A stretch of DNA of 64,000 nt from Macrobrachium rosenbergii (GCF_040412425.1 NC_089756.1:10991226-11055225); one strand, 5' to 3'; positions 27,324-43,049 are shown, counted from the stretch's first letter. The notes: generated by a model from the sequence alone, not told the origin. Program-made: numbers and translations.

Positions 27324-28039
27324 CTCCGCGATTTTATCGCGTTTTTCGCGGGGTGGAAAGTCGTCGTCGATGGTGTTTACGATGGCAGCTGTGCTGTGTG
27401 CGATTAGGGTCGAAATTTACGTTATATAGTGCTTATTGGAATGTTGAGCCTGCTTGCACATTATGCTTGAACGTTAATGGTTTCAGGTAACCATGGGGCC
27501 AGCTCACTTTTCTTAGTGTATAGCCTCAGTAGTTCGGTGTTTGGTTGAACGATGAGAAGAATATTTTACTTTTTTTTTCGTCGTGTTAAAAGAGCCTCAA
27601 CGAAGCAGTCGATGTGTATTGTCATTTTTAGAGGTGCTGTGGGGGTCTGGGGATGGGATATTAATGAAAGTACATCTGGGTACAGAGGTCAAGACATTGT
27701 GTTTGGGTCAATATGGATGCTTATCATTTGTGATTGTTTTTTGTTTAAGTTAATGTTTTTGTAAAGGAGAAAACACTGCAAATTGTCATTTTAATCTTTC
27801 AACATAGTGTGTTATTACTATTCGACATATAAATTTTTCTTAAGAGAATTATCGTATTTGGCAGTGAAATTGTCAGCACATGCATAAAGGAGAGGAAAAG
27901 ATTAAAGAACAAAATCGAAAAGGACAAAGAGATCATTCAACTTGTGATTACGTATGTTCAAGTAATGACGCTGCCTTCATCCAGACACCACAGTATTTCT
28001 AAAATGTCAATTTGGATTGTTTTCACAAAGTTATATAAT
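27324..28039. other. Non-coding stretch
   Basis: A 70-codon frame at 27552-27764 has no recognised domain. Nothing else is seen. Confidence 0.4.
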
Positions 28040-28946
28040 TTCCAGGTGTTTATTTGATTCAGACAAAAATCCGGGATGCTATTATATTCTGAGTACCATC
28101 TAGTATCATATAGTTTCAGGGAAACTTTCATGAGACTGTCTAGGTCGTCTGAAATGTAAATTTCCACGTTTCATGTGATATCTGACAAGAATAATGCATG
28201 TCACCACATAACTTATAATAGAAACTTTTCATGATGTCATCTACCTACTAAGGGACGGAACTTCTATGGTGTCATCTGGGTTCTAACAAAGAATATGTGA
28301 ATTCATATAGTTCATGAAGTAGGAAATTTTCATGGCTATATGTTACTTAATGAGGAAAGAATCCTCCGTGGTGGGTAGGTAGAATGCGTGGCGCCATATA
28401 GTACACGAAATAGGGGCTTTTCTAGGTTCCGTTTTCCTGTTAGGAAGGCTGACTTCCATGCATCCGAAATCCCATGGTACCAGTACAAATAATACACGAG
28501 AAACTAACGTAGCTCTATTCGCCTTTTCCAGTATATGAACTCCCATGGTATTGCATTTTTTGTACCATCTAGTTCTCTGTAAAGGAATGTCACATGCTCC
28601 GTTTACTTGACCAGGCAAAGAACTACTCGGTATCCACTGGTTTTTGAAGAAGGCTGTTCGATTTAACCTCCCAGAGGATGTCGTGCAGTTGGAACTTCAG
28701 AAGTTAAAGCGAAGATGCAATGCATTACTACCCTAATACAATTCAACTTGTATGTTAATATTTTACTTACATTTTTATTTATTTATAATTTGTTAATTTA
28801 TCTGTCTGTCTGATAACTTATCTCCTCTTTCTGTATTTCCCATTACCATCTGTTACTTCTTTCGAATGAACACCATATTCATTGGAAGCTTGAATATCAA
28901 GGCAATGGCCCCTGTGGACTTGTTCCTTATGAATAGGGTTCATCTT

Positions 28947-29016
<70 letters not shown>

Positions 29017-29112
29017 GTAGTAGTAATAATAATAATAATAAGATTCCTAGGATATTAACCTTGTGTAGTTACCAGCTCTTATGGTGCCATCTAGTTTTGC
29101 AGCATTTTGCCC
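28040..29112. repeat. Very degenerate minisatellite interrupted by a retroelement
   Basis: Motifs like ATGGTGCCATCTAGTTC followed by ATGAAGTAGGAAATTTT recur near 28086, 28233, 28267, 28390 and 28561, and once more at about 29080-29100 after the retroelement at 28640-29040. The unit is about 40-50 bp and poorly conserved. Confidence 0.5.
28640..29040 (+). mobile_element. LINE-like 3' end with (AAT)n tail, copy 2
   Basis: The longest of three copies. Before the shared 3' block, a frame from about 28635 to 28736 reads FNLPEDVVQLELQKLKRRCN, then ALLP and a TAA at 28734-28736. I take this as the extreme C-terminus of a retrotransposon polymerase ORF; that is inference, since no RT core is present. 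The 3' untranslated block follows and ends in (AAT)n at 28950-29040, interrupted by AGT triplets. The copy is 5'-truncated and sits within a degenerate minisatellite. Confidence 0.72.
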
Positions 29113-29280
29113 TCTAAAGGCAATTATAACTTTATATCGTTGAGTTAGGCAAATAATTTATTTGTTGTTATGGATTTTTATGTATTTACTTTACCTCGTT
29201 CGACGATTTAATACATATTTATGTTAGCTGAGTTTTATTACCTGAATCAGGTATTTAGCCATGATGGTTTAAAAGTCATA

Positions 29281-29375
29281 CTTGGAATCAATATACTGAA
29301 AATTTAATTAGGAAAACTGGTTTAAACTAATGAAGCCAGTTTTCCTACTTAAATTCTCAGTAAATTGACTCCAAC
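29281..29375. repeat. 95 bp hairpin, 40 bp arms
   Basis: Arms 29281-29320 and 29336-29375 are reverse complements at 35 of 40 positions around a 15 bp loop. The inner ends are GGAAAACTGG and CCAGTTTTCC. It could be a relic of a short inverted-repeat element or a precursor-like RNA hairpin; nothing shows transcription. Confidence 0.75.
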
Positions 29376-29541
29376 GAAGCAACAGGGTTGATGTGCAGAG
29401 CAGATTTCCTTAGGAGACCAAAAGTCCCTCTTGTCTTTGCTAATATGAATTTCATGGTTTTTTTTTTTAGTTGATATGTAAATATCATTTTAAGTTCATC
29501 ACATGCGGGCAGTGGACTGTTGCTCTTCTTCTTGGAAGAGA

Positions 29542-29542
<1 letters not shown>

Positions 29543-29626
<84 letters not shown>
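29543..29626. repeat. (ACT)n then (AAT)n
   Basis: (ACT)n at 29543-29590 passes into (AAT)n at 29591-29626. Confidence 0.95.
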
Positions 29627-29923
29627 TGAAAGGATAATAATATTAATGATAAAAATGTTCATGATAGATAACAAGTTGAGCCTTATATGGCCTTTGGAAA
29701 ACAGTTTTATGAGAAGGCTTCGTATTAGAATTGAAATTCTTTATTCTCGTCTAGTTTTTATTTTTTTTAGCAAATTATCGTCACGGAAGTACGTTCAGTA
29801 CTATAAGAAAGTACTTTCATTACTTCACGCAGTTTACTGCACTGGAAAGATCATGATGAAAAAAAGCACCTCTCTTTTCGTGCAATCTCCGCAAATCCAC
29901 CCACTTAGCAGGTAGAAAAACAA

Positions 29924-29926
<3 letters not shown>
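29627..29926. other. Non-coding spacer
   Basis: A 131-codon plus frame (29520-29915) begins in the trinucleotide tract and continues here with no recognised domain. Confidence 0.4.

Positions 29927-29997
<71 letters not shown>
29927..29997. repeat. (CT)n microsatellite
   Basis: Pure CT tract of about 35 copies. Confidence 0.97.
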
Positions 29998-29999
<2 letters not shown>

Positions 30000-30566
30000 C
30001 TGCTTTGGGAACAGCTATTCCCCAAGAAAAATGCCGCCGGTGATTTTATATCTGTCCAACATAAGAATTTTGGGGAACCCGGGGAAGTTTTATGGGTCTA
30101 TGCTTCATTTCCAAAAGGACGCTTGCTTCCTGGTGTCTGTCGGGGGCAGCACCCCCTTCAGATCTTCAGTCCTCCTCCTCACCCGATTCTTCCTTCCCCT
30201 CCATTCGTCTCTCTTGTGTCCCTCTCCTTCCCCACCACCCTCCCTCCATCCCTCTGCCCCCTTCCCTGTCTATTACTCCAGTCCTGTTATCACCCGGACC
30301 TCGTTCCTCATGCTTACCCGACCCCCCACCCCCAAACGTCCATTCCTATTCCCATTCCCACCCCCGGTGGAACGCACGAGCACAGAATAAAGTGAAGTGA
30401 GTACTGTAGTGGTATTTTGTACTATGTATTCATTTTGATTTCGATCCTGGATGCTATTTCTCCTCCCCTCCCCCCTTCCCTCACATGGTTTTTAAATTGT
30501 TAGTTCAGGCATTAAGTGAAGTGAAAACCTATGAGATCTTTCTTAGCAGTAGAAGCATTCGCAGGT

Positions 30567-30568
<2 letters not shown>
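29998..30568. other. C-rich non-coding stretch
   Basis: Three overlapping proline and serine-rich frames (30031-30400) result from the C-rich skew at 30160-30370. None has a domain. Confidence 0.5.

Positions 30569-30622
<54 letters not shown>
30569..30622. repeat. (AG)n microsatellite
   Basis: Pure AG tract. Confidence 0.97.
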
Positions 30623-30625
<3 letters not shown>

Positions 30626-30897
30626 CGTTTTGTACCTGCTGGCGGTGATGTTTCTTGGTCACCCCTAGCAGACAATTTGTGGCTTCTAGTGGTGGGGGAT
30701 CAATGAAGTCGCGTGCGTATTTGTGCCTTTGAGCCGGGAGATGTTATTTTTGTTCACCTTCACGCCAGTCATTACGGATGATGATTTCCAAAAGCTCTAT
30801 GCCGGATTACTTTTCTCTATCAGGTTGTTGTCCTGATAAAAGACGATTTCCCTTCGGTTGCGAAGCGACACGCGATTGCGTCAAAGACACCGTTGCG

Positions 30898-30901
<4 letters not shown>

Positions 30902-30966
<65 letters not shown>

Positions 30967-31118
30967 GACGCCATTCTCTTCGCTTCGCGCGTTACCAGTT
31001 CTGTGACCATTTCGGTAATCACAGGTGGACTGACTTGACTGGCTGACTGACTGCAGTTTCGATTGTTCTGGAGGACTCCCTGCGAACGGGGAATTGGCGT
31101 CAATCCCTGCACATAATC

Positions 31119-31170
<52 letters not shown>

Positions 31171-31372
31171 GCAGTGTGGCAATAGCCTTCTCTTGCAGGG
31201 TCGGGTATGAAGAGAGATTCGCTTCCTCTGCTTAAGTGTAGATTTAAAGGTGCTGTGCTCTGGGGGTCCCCAATCTCTTGTCCTCTGATTCGGGGTAACG
31301 CTACTGTTACTTTGCAGGTCCTCCTCCTCCTCCTCCTCCTCCTCCTCCTCCTCCTCCTCCTCCTCCTCCTCC
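30902..31372. repeat. (CT)n, (AG)n and (CCT)n tracts
   Basis: (CT)n 30902-30964, (GA)n 31121-31166, (CCT)n 31319-31372. The first two are inverted relative to each other. Long minus frame 30807-31514 is a mosaic of their translations. Confidence 0.96.
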
Positions 31373-32213
31373 TTTCATCATCATGGATTGAGTCCTCGCA
31401 GTTCGTGTATTGACCGAACATAATTAAAAGTGGCCTCATATTTCTCGTCTTTGAGATCTTCCATACTCCTGACTCCCTACTCCTTCTTTTCCCTTCCCTT
31501 CCCTTCCCTTCCATTACCCCCCTCCCCCACCGCCCACCATTTTTCTTTCCCCTGTAAATGTGGATAAGACTTAGATCGATCCGTTTATTGCCTTGGCTGC
31601 TTTCGGGTGGCGATCCCCGCTTTGGCTGTTAGGTGTTAATAACGATATACTTTCGGTTGAGATTTTAAAGTACACAAGGAGAGATGCTGCTGCAAAAAGT
31701 TTGGCATTGCAGCTGGCGTTGCTGGGGGTGGGGGTGAGTGGGGGAGGTTGGGGGGGTGTTGTTTGGTTGGTGCGTCTCTGTTTTCATTTGCTTTCACGAA
31801 AGAAGTGGCTGTACGATTTCGAAGGTATCATGGAGATAAGAATTGCGTATTATATTATTATATGTCTTGAATTTCGATCACCTGCCTTTTGTCCTTTTTG
31901 TGTCATGCTTGCTAGTATGTGTTTGCGAATGTGTTTCACGTGGTTATAATTGTAATTATACATATGGTTGAATTTAAGTCAGTTTTCTTTCTTCATTTAT
32001 GTTTGCGTTAGTACGATCCGTGTATTTGTGTGTGGATGCTTGTCTATCTTTCTAATTGTATGTTTGTAGACGCGACGGTATATATGTGTTTTGCTTGCAT
32101 ACATTTGTTTGAGAATAAGGTAAATGTTTTGTAAAAACTAACATAACGAAAACTATAGCCATGCAAGCGAAGCTATCTGTGTCCACAAAGAGGAAATAAC
32201 TGTATATGTATAC

Positions 32214-32218
<5 letters not shown>
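31373..32218. other. Non-coding stretch
   Basis: A G-rich patch lies at 31717-31760 (several GGGGG runs). The 118-codon frame 31593-31949 spans it without a recognised domain. Confidence 0.4.

Positions 32219-32271
<53 letters not shown>
32219..32271. repeat. (AG)n microsatellite
   Basis: Pure AG tract. Confidence 0.97.
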
Positions 32272-32275
<4 letters not shown>

Positions 32276-32674
32276 CGTTCTAACCACAGCTCACGTATTA
32301 CACTGAAAGATGAGCATCTCCAGTTGTAGGAAAATGCTCCAAAATGCTCGGGGCCGGGAGCGGATGCCTCTGACGATTGAAAGGGATATTTTGAAGGGGG
32401 TCTGGTTTGGTCTGTGAACGTAGAGGGGTTATCAAATAGAGAGATTTTATAGGGCCACGTTCATTTTTCCTAACGTCGAGCGTAAGGGGACGTATCTAAT
32501 CGGATGGGTGGTCTCCGTTAATAATGTTGACGTACCCGACGTTTCTTGGAGAGAAAATTTCAGAGGGTAAATCGGATGGTGTTAAAGAGTAACGGTGGGT
32601 TCCTGCATTTTGACAAGTACGAGCAAGAGTCGCTTAACCTGACAGACACAAAAAACGATCAGTAAAAGAAGCGT
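32272..32674. other. Non-coding spacer
   Basis: Mixed-composition sequence with moderate CpG. No gene is recognised. Confidence 0.4.
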
Positions 32675-32822
32675 AGAGTATTCTAGGGCTGAAAAAAATA
32701 ACAAAAATATGCATGTGATTTGGTACCAGCTGAAGCCACAGGAAAAGCTTGAAAAGAAACGACAGAGTACCAAGTACTTTCGTGTAGTTAATACATCTTC
32801 GGGGCACAAAGAGTATTCTAGG
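32675..32822 (-). mobile_element. Small repeat with hammerhead-like motif, flanked by 12 bp direct repeats
   Basis: GAGTATTCTAGG occurs at 32675-32686 and 32811-32822, bracketing 124 bp. On the minus strand this insert reads CCGAAGA (32802-32796), a TGTA...TACA stem with a 5-base loop, GAAA (32781-32778), then GTAC-TTG-GTAC and TC. That matches the order of a hammerhead ribozyme: CUGANGA core, helix II, GAAA, helix III with an A15.1-U16.1 closing pair, and a cleavable C17. The core differs from CUGANGA at U4 (C here). I see no clear helix I partner, so this copy is probably inactive. Confidence 0.5.
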
Positions 32823-34291
32823 AAAGATATGGCACTTAACAAATTACTCAGTAGAATAACTTCGTTATCTGAGCTGTAGATGTGCTATCGTTGCAATGCT
32901 GGTGTTCTAATCACTGAAAGTTAGTTGTTGTTGTTTTTGTAATTGTTGTGGTAGAGATATGGCAGTCCCATATATTTCTCTCTTAACTTACTAAGTACCA
33001 AATGAGAAAGTAATGGTCTTTACAAGTACTTTTGGAGAAAATTTCAAGCTGCAAAATTGGTGTGGCGTAGACCATGGAATATACCAGGAAATACAGTAGT
33101 CACAGGGGAGCTAACTGGTAAAATGTGTGCCTTAAAAAAAAAAAAAGGGTTGATGCAGTGCTATCAATTTGCCAGAAGGGTTGCGAGTTGTAGAGACAGT
33201 TTCAGCTGGAGAATGGTAGGTATAGAGAGGGTGAGGAAATTGCAAAGTTAATTTCTTAACCTGAGGAGTTTTACTTTTTTTTTTTAACTTTGCAACAATC
33301 CGTTGAAGAAATGGTGGTTGTCTCTATGATCGGAGAAAGTTCTCGTAGAAAAGGTTTGTGGGGATTCCTTGTTTATTTAAAAGTTAATAAATATTACACG
33401 AGTGTGATGAGAGTGTTTTTTTTTTCAATGTTTTTTTTTTCAGAAATTGAGCTGATTCAGTTATGATGAGTTGATTTTTTATAAATTAAGAAATATTACA
33501 ATATATTTGATGGTGAAAATATAATTTTTCCTTACTGATAATTTAATCCACGATCTCCTGTAGTTATAAAAAAATGCATAATGAAAAGCTAGAAAGAAAA
33601 TGGCGGGATACTGGGCGTAAGAAAGTAATCTTAAGGCACACAGATAAATACCGAAGTAAGGTAATTTAATTATAATTAATGTTGTTATTTAAAGGTTAAA
33701 ATCTCGTGCAATATTTGACGGAAGAAAGTCAGTTTTCCCACCACTGATATTTGTAGGAATCAGGAACTTCCAACTCTTGAACAACTGTAATTTGAGTGTG
33801 TATAAATAGTCTACGAAAAAAAAAATTAGTTTTGAGGGAGGAACCTTACTTTGTGTGTGTGTGTTTTTGATGGGGAATAGACTCAGCCGAACTCAGTCCT
33901 AATCAGAGTGTGTCTACTTTTAAAGGGTAAGAAAAATGACACGGGAGGTTGGTGGAAGCCAGATTGAATTTCTCCTCCCTTTCGATATTTTTAGGAATAG
34001 AGAGGAGGAGGAGGAGGAGGAGGCCCTCACGCCCTTTTAAACATCAACCCCCCCCCCCCCAATGTAAAGCTTGCTGCGAAGCCACCAGGATGCCATTGGG
34101 CACAGGGGCAGGAGAACCCCCACGGGAAATCACAGCAAAAAGCCCCCGTGTCATCTTCGGTGAACTCACGCAGAGTCACGTCAGCTGAGGAGGAGGGACT
34201 GAGAAGCGGCGCCCTTGGGGGTGGGGTGGGGTGGGGGGGAAGACTTGCTCTGGGCGACGCCACGTGAATGAGCGATCAGAAGACGCTTGGA
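32823..34291. other. Non-coding stretch
   Basis: Contains AT-rich sequence, a (GGA)n run at about 34003-34023, a C-run at 34049-34060 and G-rich DNA at 34215-34240. No gene is recognised. Confidence 0.45.
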
Positions 34292-34482
34292 TGGGATATA
34301 TATTTGCACTTATTTACTTATTCGTACGTTTTTTTTTTTTTTTACGTTTTCGTATATTTTTGAAGCCAAAATTTTTGGTGTGGATTGTTTTTTGGGGGAA
34401 ATAATGTGCCTAATTGGATCATTGGTGTGTGAACTGCTGTGTTTTCTCTGTTACGTACGCGCACACTCACGCAAGCACACAC

Positions 34483-34491
<9 letters not shown>

Positions 34492-34554
<63 letters not shown>

Positions 34555-34579
34555 TATAAATGCGTATTTATATCTACTG

Positions 34580-34647
<68 letters not shown>

Positions 34648-34746
34648 TATTTATATGTATATATATATTATATATAATATTTATATATAAATGTGGGTGT
34701 GTTTTATTACAAACTCGATTATCTTGGCCCTTACAACCAGTTTTAT

Positions 34747-34817
<71 letters not shown>
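34492..34817. repeat. (AG)n, (AT)n and (CT)n tracts
   Basis: (GA)n 34492-34551, (AT)n about 34586-34645 with imperfect AT to 34690, (CT)n 34752-34817. Confidence 0.96.
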
Positions 34818-34821
<4 letters not shown>

Positions 34822-35016
34822 ATTACCAGTAAGGGGGTCGCTTCTAACGCATCCTTCCCCACCCCATCCCCCTTTCCATATCCCTCGCCCCCTCCCCATC
34901 CTGATTCATTGGCTTCCATTTCGTTTGATCTTGTCCCCTTCCGTAGACTTTTTGTTTTCCAGATTCCAATAATGATTCCAAGCAGCAGTGTGCCTTTCTG
35001 ACATCATCATTTTATT

Positions 35017-35020
<4 letters not shown>

Positions 35021-35077
<57 letters not shown>
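35021..35077. repeat. (CT)n microsatellite
   Basis: Pure CT tract. Confidence 0.97.
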
Positions 35078-35078
<1 letters not shown>

Positions 35079-35239
35079 CTTCTGTTTCCCTTTTGACTGT
35101 TCATGGGAATCCGGCCTTTTGTCTTTTAACGCGGTTTCAGTCAGGTGAGGTAGACTTTGCCCGATTCATTTGTTCGCTCTATTTCTTTCTGACTGACTGG
35201 GTCATGGGATTGCAGTTCTCCTTGCATTTTGATCATTTT

Positions 35240-35439
35240 ATTTACAATTTTATCTATTTATTTTGTTAGTTCTTTTTTAGTTTTTGTTTTTTTAGTTTTT
35301 AATAAGTGATATCTCTTCTTTCTGTATGCCCCTTTCCCTCCTCTTACTTCTTGCTAATGAACACCATCTCCTTTGGAAGCTTGAATTTCAAGTCAGTGGC
35401 CCTTGTGAGCTCGTTCCATTTGAATAGGGTTCAGCTTTA

Positions 35440-35471
<32 letters not shown>

Positions 35472-35472
35472 G
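35240..35472 (+). mobile_element. Retroelement 3' end with (AAT)n tail, copy 3
   Basis: Has the blocks AATAAGTGAT, CTCTTCTTTCTGTATG, CTAATGAACACCATCTCC, TTTGGAAGCTTGAATTTCAA, GTCAGTGGCCC and GAATAGGGTTCA shared with copies at 15845 and 28640. It ends in a shorter (AAT)n at about 35441-35472. Confidence 0.82.
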
Positions 35473-35494
35473 TAAGGTACGGGATAGTTGCAAG

Positions 35495-35955
35495 TGATAA
35501 TATTCTTTATGTGCGGATGATATACAGAGGAAAATATAATGCAAAAAAGGGCGTTTATCCTTGAGAAATTATAATCCGAAAGATAGAGTCCTTTTACATT
35601 TCTTACACTATAGGTGTAGATGATTATATTCTTTATATGTGCTGATGATATAGAAATGAAAATCTAAAGCAATAAAGAACATTCATCATCGAGAAAGTAT
35701 AATTTGAAAGATAGAGTCCTCTTACATTTTTTATACTTTAAGTGTAGAGTATTATATTCTTTATGTGCAGATAATATAGTGAGGAAAATCTAATGCGAAA
35801 AAGAACATTTATCATTGAGAAATTATGTTACATTTCTTATACTGTAGATATACATGGTTATAATCGTGATGTTCTGATAATATAGATGGCAAATCTAATG
35901 CAATAAAAAATATTTATCATCGAAAAGTTATAATTTGAAAGATATAGTCCTCTTT
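35495..35955. repeat. Tandem repeat, unit about 130 bp
   Basis: Three to four copies marked by GAAAGATAGAGTCCT (about 35579, 35708, 35937), TATTCTTTATGTGC and GAAAATCTAATGCAATAAA. One copy near 35820 lacks the GATAGAGTCC segment. Confidence 0.88.
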
Positions 35956-36440
35956 CCTTTCAGACAAAAAAAAAAAAAAAAAAAACACACCGAAATGAAT
36001 TTATTTTCCATCAGTTATATTCGCTCCAACCTCGGTTGCCAATCATCAGGTCCTGGTGACCTTTTGAAAGCCATTTGGGTTTTACGCTCGGCAATTAAGT
36101 CACCTTTTGGAAACCTTTGCCAAGGTTGTAGATTTACTCTATTGATCTGATCCAAATTTAGCCCAGGAGGTCCTCGCTCTCTCTTGTTTTCAGTATTCAC
36201 AATGCAAGCGCTGTTCACTGGAAGACTGCTGGCGCAAGTTTAATGCACTTTTAGGCTTGGTGCGGACGAATGTTTGCGCATTTTTGGATGATATTGATAA
36301 TTATTAGTGTTGCGATTATTATTTTTATAAAAATAATCATTATGTTAACTTTAAAACAACTTTTATCTTGTTCTCTCCATCATACACACACATATGTATG
36401 TGTGTATATACATATTATATATACGTATGTATGTATGTAT
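35956..36440. other. Non-coding stretch
   Basis: Begins with an A-run (35966-35985). A minus frame at 36015-36218 has basic and proline residues but no recognised domain. Confidence 0.35.
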
Positions 36441-36455
36441 ATATATATATATGTA

Positions 36456-36527
<72 letters not shown>
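36441..36527. repeat. (AT)n microsatellite
   Basis: AT tract with two ATGTAT interruptions near its start. Confidence 0.96.
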
Positions 36528-36530
<3 letters not shown>

Positions 36531-37058
36531 ATCTTATGTGTGTGTGTGGTATGCGCAAATGTAGGTAACCGCAAACAAGCAAATAGAGATATATTAGTAT
36601 TATCATCACAACTTCGCATCATTCTCTGAAAGGCGAATTCAAATGAGACATTAAATCTCTTTGTTTGCTTATTTACACATTCTTTCATTCGCTCATTTAT
36701 ATCTCTTCATGGCCCCTCTCCGTCCCTCCCTTCCTCCCCCCCCCCTCCCTCCCCACACCTTTTGGAAACATAATTTTGCATCCTCTGGGAATGGGGGTGT
36801 CAAAACTTTTTAGAGCAGGCGCGTGTGGGAAGAGAGACATGACATAAACGAAGTTTGGGGGATAGAAAAATACTGAGGCAAGTTTTTGAGGACATGTCGT
36901 CCGTCCGTTCCCCCCTTCCCCTCCCCCCCACCCTGCCTTTCGGTTTTATGCCCTGCCACTGACGTGGTGCCGTGTGTGTATCTCCCCTCGAAGTTAAAAT
37001 ATACGCCTGTTACTGTGTGTGTATACGTATACATATATACACATACACACACGTATGT
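36528..37058. other. Non-coding stretch
   Basis: C-rich patches at 36718-36758 and 36908-36933; no gene is recognised. Confidence 0.4.
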
Positions 37059-37106
37059 ATATACTCGTATATATATATATATATATATATCTAAGTATAT
37101 ACATCG

Positions 37107-37130
<24 letters not shown>
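37059..37130. repeat. Imperfect (AT)n
   Basis: Two AT tracts separated by CTAAGTATATACATCG. Confidence 0.93.
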
Positions 37131-41159
<4,029 letters not shown>

Positions 41160-41440
41160 TTGATGTCGCTTCTGCATGTTTTTTTTTCAATTTTATGTAT
41201 GTTGATCTCACTTGTGCGTGTTTTTTTTTTCATTTTTATGTATGTTGATCTCACTTGTGCGTGTTTTTTTTCATTTTTATGTATGTTGATCTCACTTGTG
41301 CGTGTTTTTTATGTATGTAGGTCTCGCTTGTGCATGTGTTTTTTTTTTTGCATGTTGATCTCGCTTGTGCATGTTTTTTATGCATGTTGATCTCACGTGT
41401 GCGTGATTTTTATGTATGTTGACCTCGCTCGTGCATGCTT
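41160..41440. repeat. Minisatellite, unit about 28-45 bp, 7 copies
   Basis: TATGTTGATCTCACTTGTGCGTG is the recurrent core; the T-run and CATTTTTATG that follow vary in length between copies, so the period drifts. Confidence 0.9.
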
Positions 41441-41860
41441 TATTTTTAATAACGAAACCCTGCACGGAAATGGTTGCAGACAGCAATCCTCAGTCGCGAG
41501 TGAAAAACATATTACTCATCTTCCAGAAGGATGGGAGAATCTGTCTACACCTTAGGGGGCAATTTTTTTCTTTCTTTTTTGTTCTCTTCTTTTCCTTCTT
41601 TTTCATGGGTCCGGATTCTGATTCGAAACTGTCGCTTGAGTGCTGTTTACACGGGGAATCAAGAGAACCCGGAACTGTGGTGTAGTATAACCTTCTTTTG
41701 TATTTTTTTGTATTTCAAGTAACGTGTCATAATGTCAATACAGACTGTAAAACGAGGTTTGTTATAAGAAACATTAAAAAAAATGGACCACGTAAAGGAA
41801 TAAATTAAATACTGACAATTGCTCAAGGAAATTGCCTTGTATTATATGCCCATAATCTAA
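41441..41860. other. Non-coding spacer
   Basis: Two overlapping frames (41416-41685, 41531-41722) cross a T-rich segment. No domain is recognised. Confidence 0.4.
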
Positions 41861-41912
41861 AAGGGCATAGGGCTGGGTGGGGGTGGGGGTTGGGGGAGGG
41901 TGCCCGGGGGTA
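41861..41912 (+). other. G-quadruplex-prone G-run cluster
   Basis: Seven or more G-runs of three to five with one to three base loops (GGGCTGGGTGGGGGTGGGGG then TTGGGGGAGGG). This satisfies the usual four-run quadruplex pattern on the plus strand. Confidence 0.7.
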
Positions 41913-42411
41913 GTGGCACCGTGACCTTTAGACGCGTTTCATTATCCAGCCATCATTGAATTCCTGCTCTATTTGTAGGTACATTGTGCTCCGTCCGTCA
42001 CTCGCCGAGTAGTGTTTCTGTTGGTGTGAAATACAACTGATATTACTCCTTTTTTATCTTTTTGTTTTATTGTTGTTATTCATTTTGGCATAAAGCGTGG
42101 CTAATCGCGTCCTCATGATATCTGAGAAGTAACTGGGTAATGCCGCTGTCGCAATTTCATGTAACTGGATAAACGCGTTATGTGATCTTTTAAAATGCAC
42201 AGTGACATTGTTAGATTACATGGAAAGGAAAAAGTTCCCTTTTTTCCTAATTTATTTTCTTTGTTTTTCCCCCTTTTCGAGTGTGTGTTGTCAGTAATAT
42301 TAGAATCTTTAAGTCTGATTTTTGTTGTTGTTTGTCCTCTCGGTGAGAATTCTTTTTTTTCCGTTCGTTATTTTGTCATTACGCTGAAATGACACTTCTC
42401 GCGTGAAATTT

Positions 42412-42412
<1 letters not shown>
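41913..42412. other. Non-coding stretch
   Basis: No gene or repeat is recognised. Confidence 0.4.

Positions 42413-42462
<50 letters not shown>
42413..42462. repeat. (CT)n microsatellite
   Basis: Pure CT tract. Confidence 0.97.
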
Positions 42463-42465
<3 letters not shown>

Positions 42466-42527
42466 ACGAGGGCCCAAGGAAGATCGGGTAGATACACAGC
42501 AGCCCCTTTGCAGGGGAGAATAAGAAG

Positions 42528-42945
42528 AAGCAGTTAGAAGCAGAAGGAGCACTATACCACCAGCATCAGCAGGAGCATAGCAGAAGCAGAAGCATCAGCA
42601 AGAGCACAGCCAAAGAAGCAGCAGGAGCACAGCAAAAACAGCAGAAGGAGCACAGCAAAAGCAGCAGCAGGAGCACAGCAGAAGCAGCAGCAAGAGCACA
42701 GCAGACGCAGCGGCATCAGCAGGAGCACAGCACAGCAGAAAGCAGCAGCAGAAAGCAGCACCACAGCAGAAGCAGGAGTACATCAGAAGCAGGAGCACTG
42801 CATCAGCAGGAGTACAGCAGAAGCGGGAGCACTGCAGAAGCAGGAAGACAGCAGAAGCAGCAGGAGCACACCACAGCAGAAGCGTAGCAGAAGCAGGAAC
42901 ACAGCAGGAGCAGCACAGCACAGCACGACCACCACCACCAGCAGG
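42528..42945. repeat. AGC/GCA-rich minisatellite
   Basis: Imperfect repeats of CAGGAGCACAGCAGAAGCAG type. Minus-strand frames (42595-43047, 42552-42764) are cysteine, alanine and leucine-rich translations of it. The copies vary in length and the frame is not held, so I treat it as non-coding. Confidence 0.9.
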
Positions 42946-43049
42946 TTTGCCTGTATGGATTTTCCTACCGGTAGGTTTGTCTCGTGTGTGTGTGTGTGTT
43001 TGTGAGTGTTTGTTTGTTTGCTGGTGTTCTTCTGAGGGGAGATACAACG

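Noticed and set aside
42595..43047. Cysteine, alanine and leucine-rich minus frame resembling a small secreted protein
   Set aside because: It is the reverse strand of an AGC-rich minisatellite whose copies do not keep a frame.
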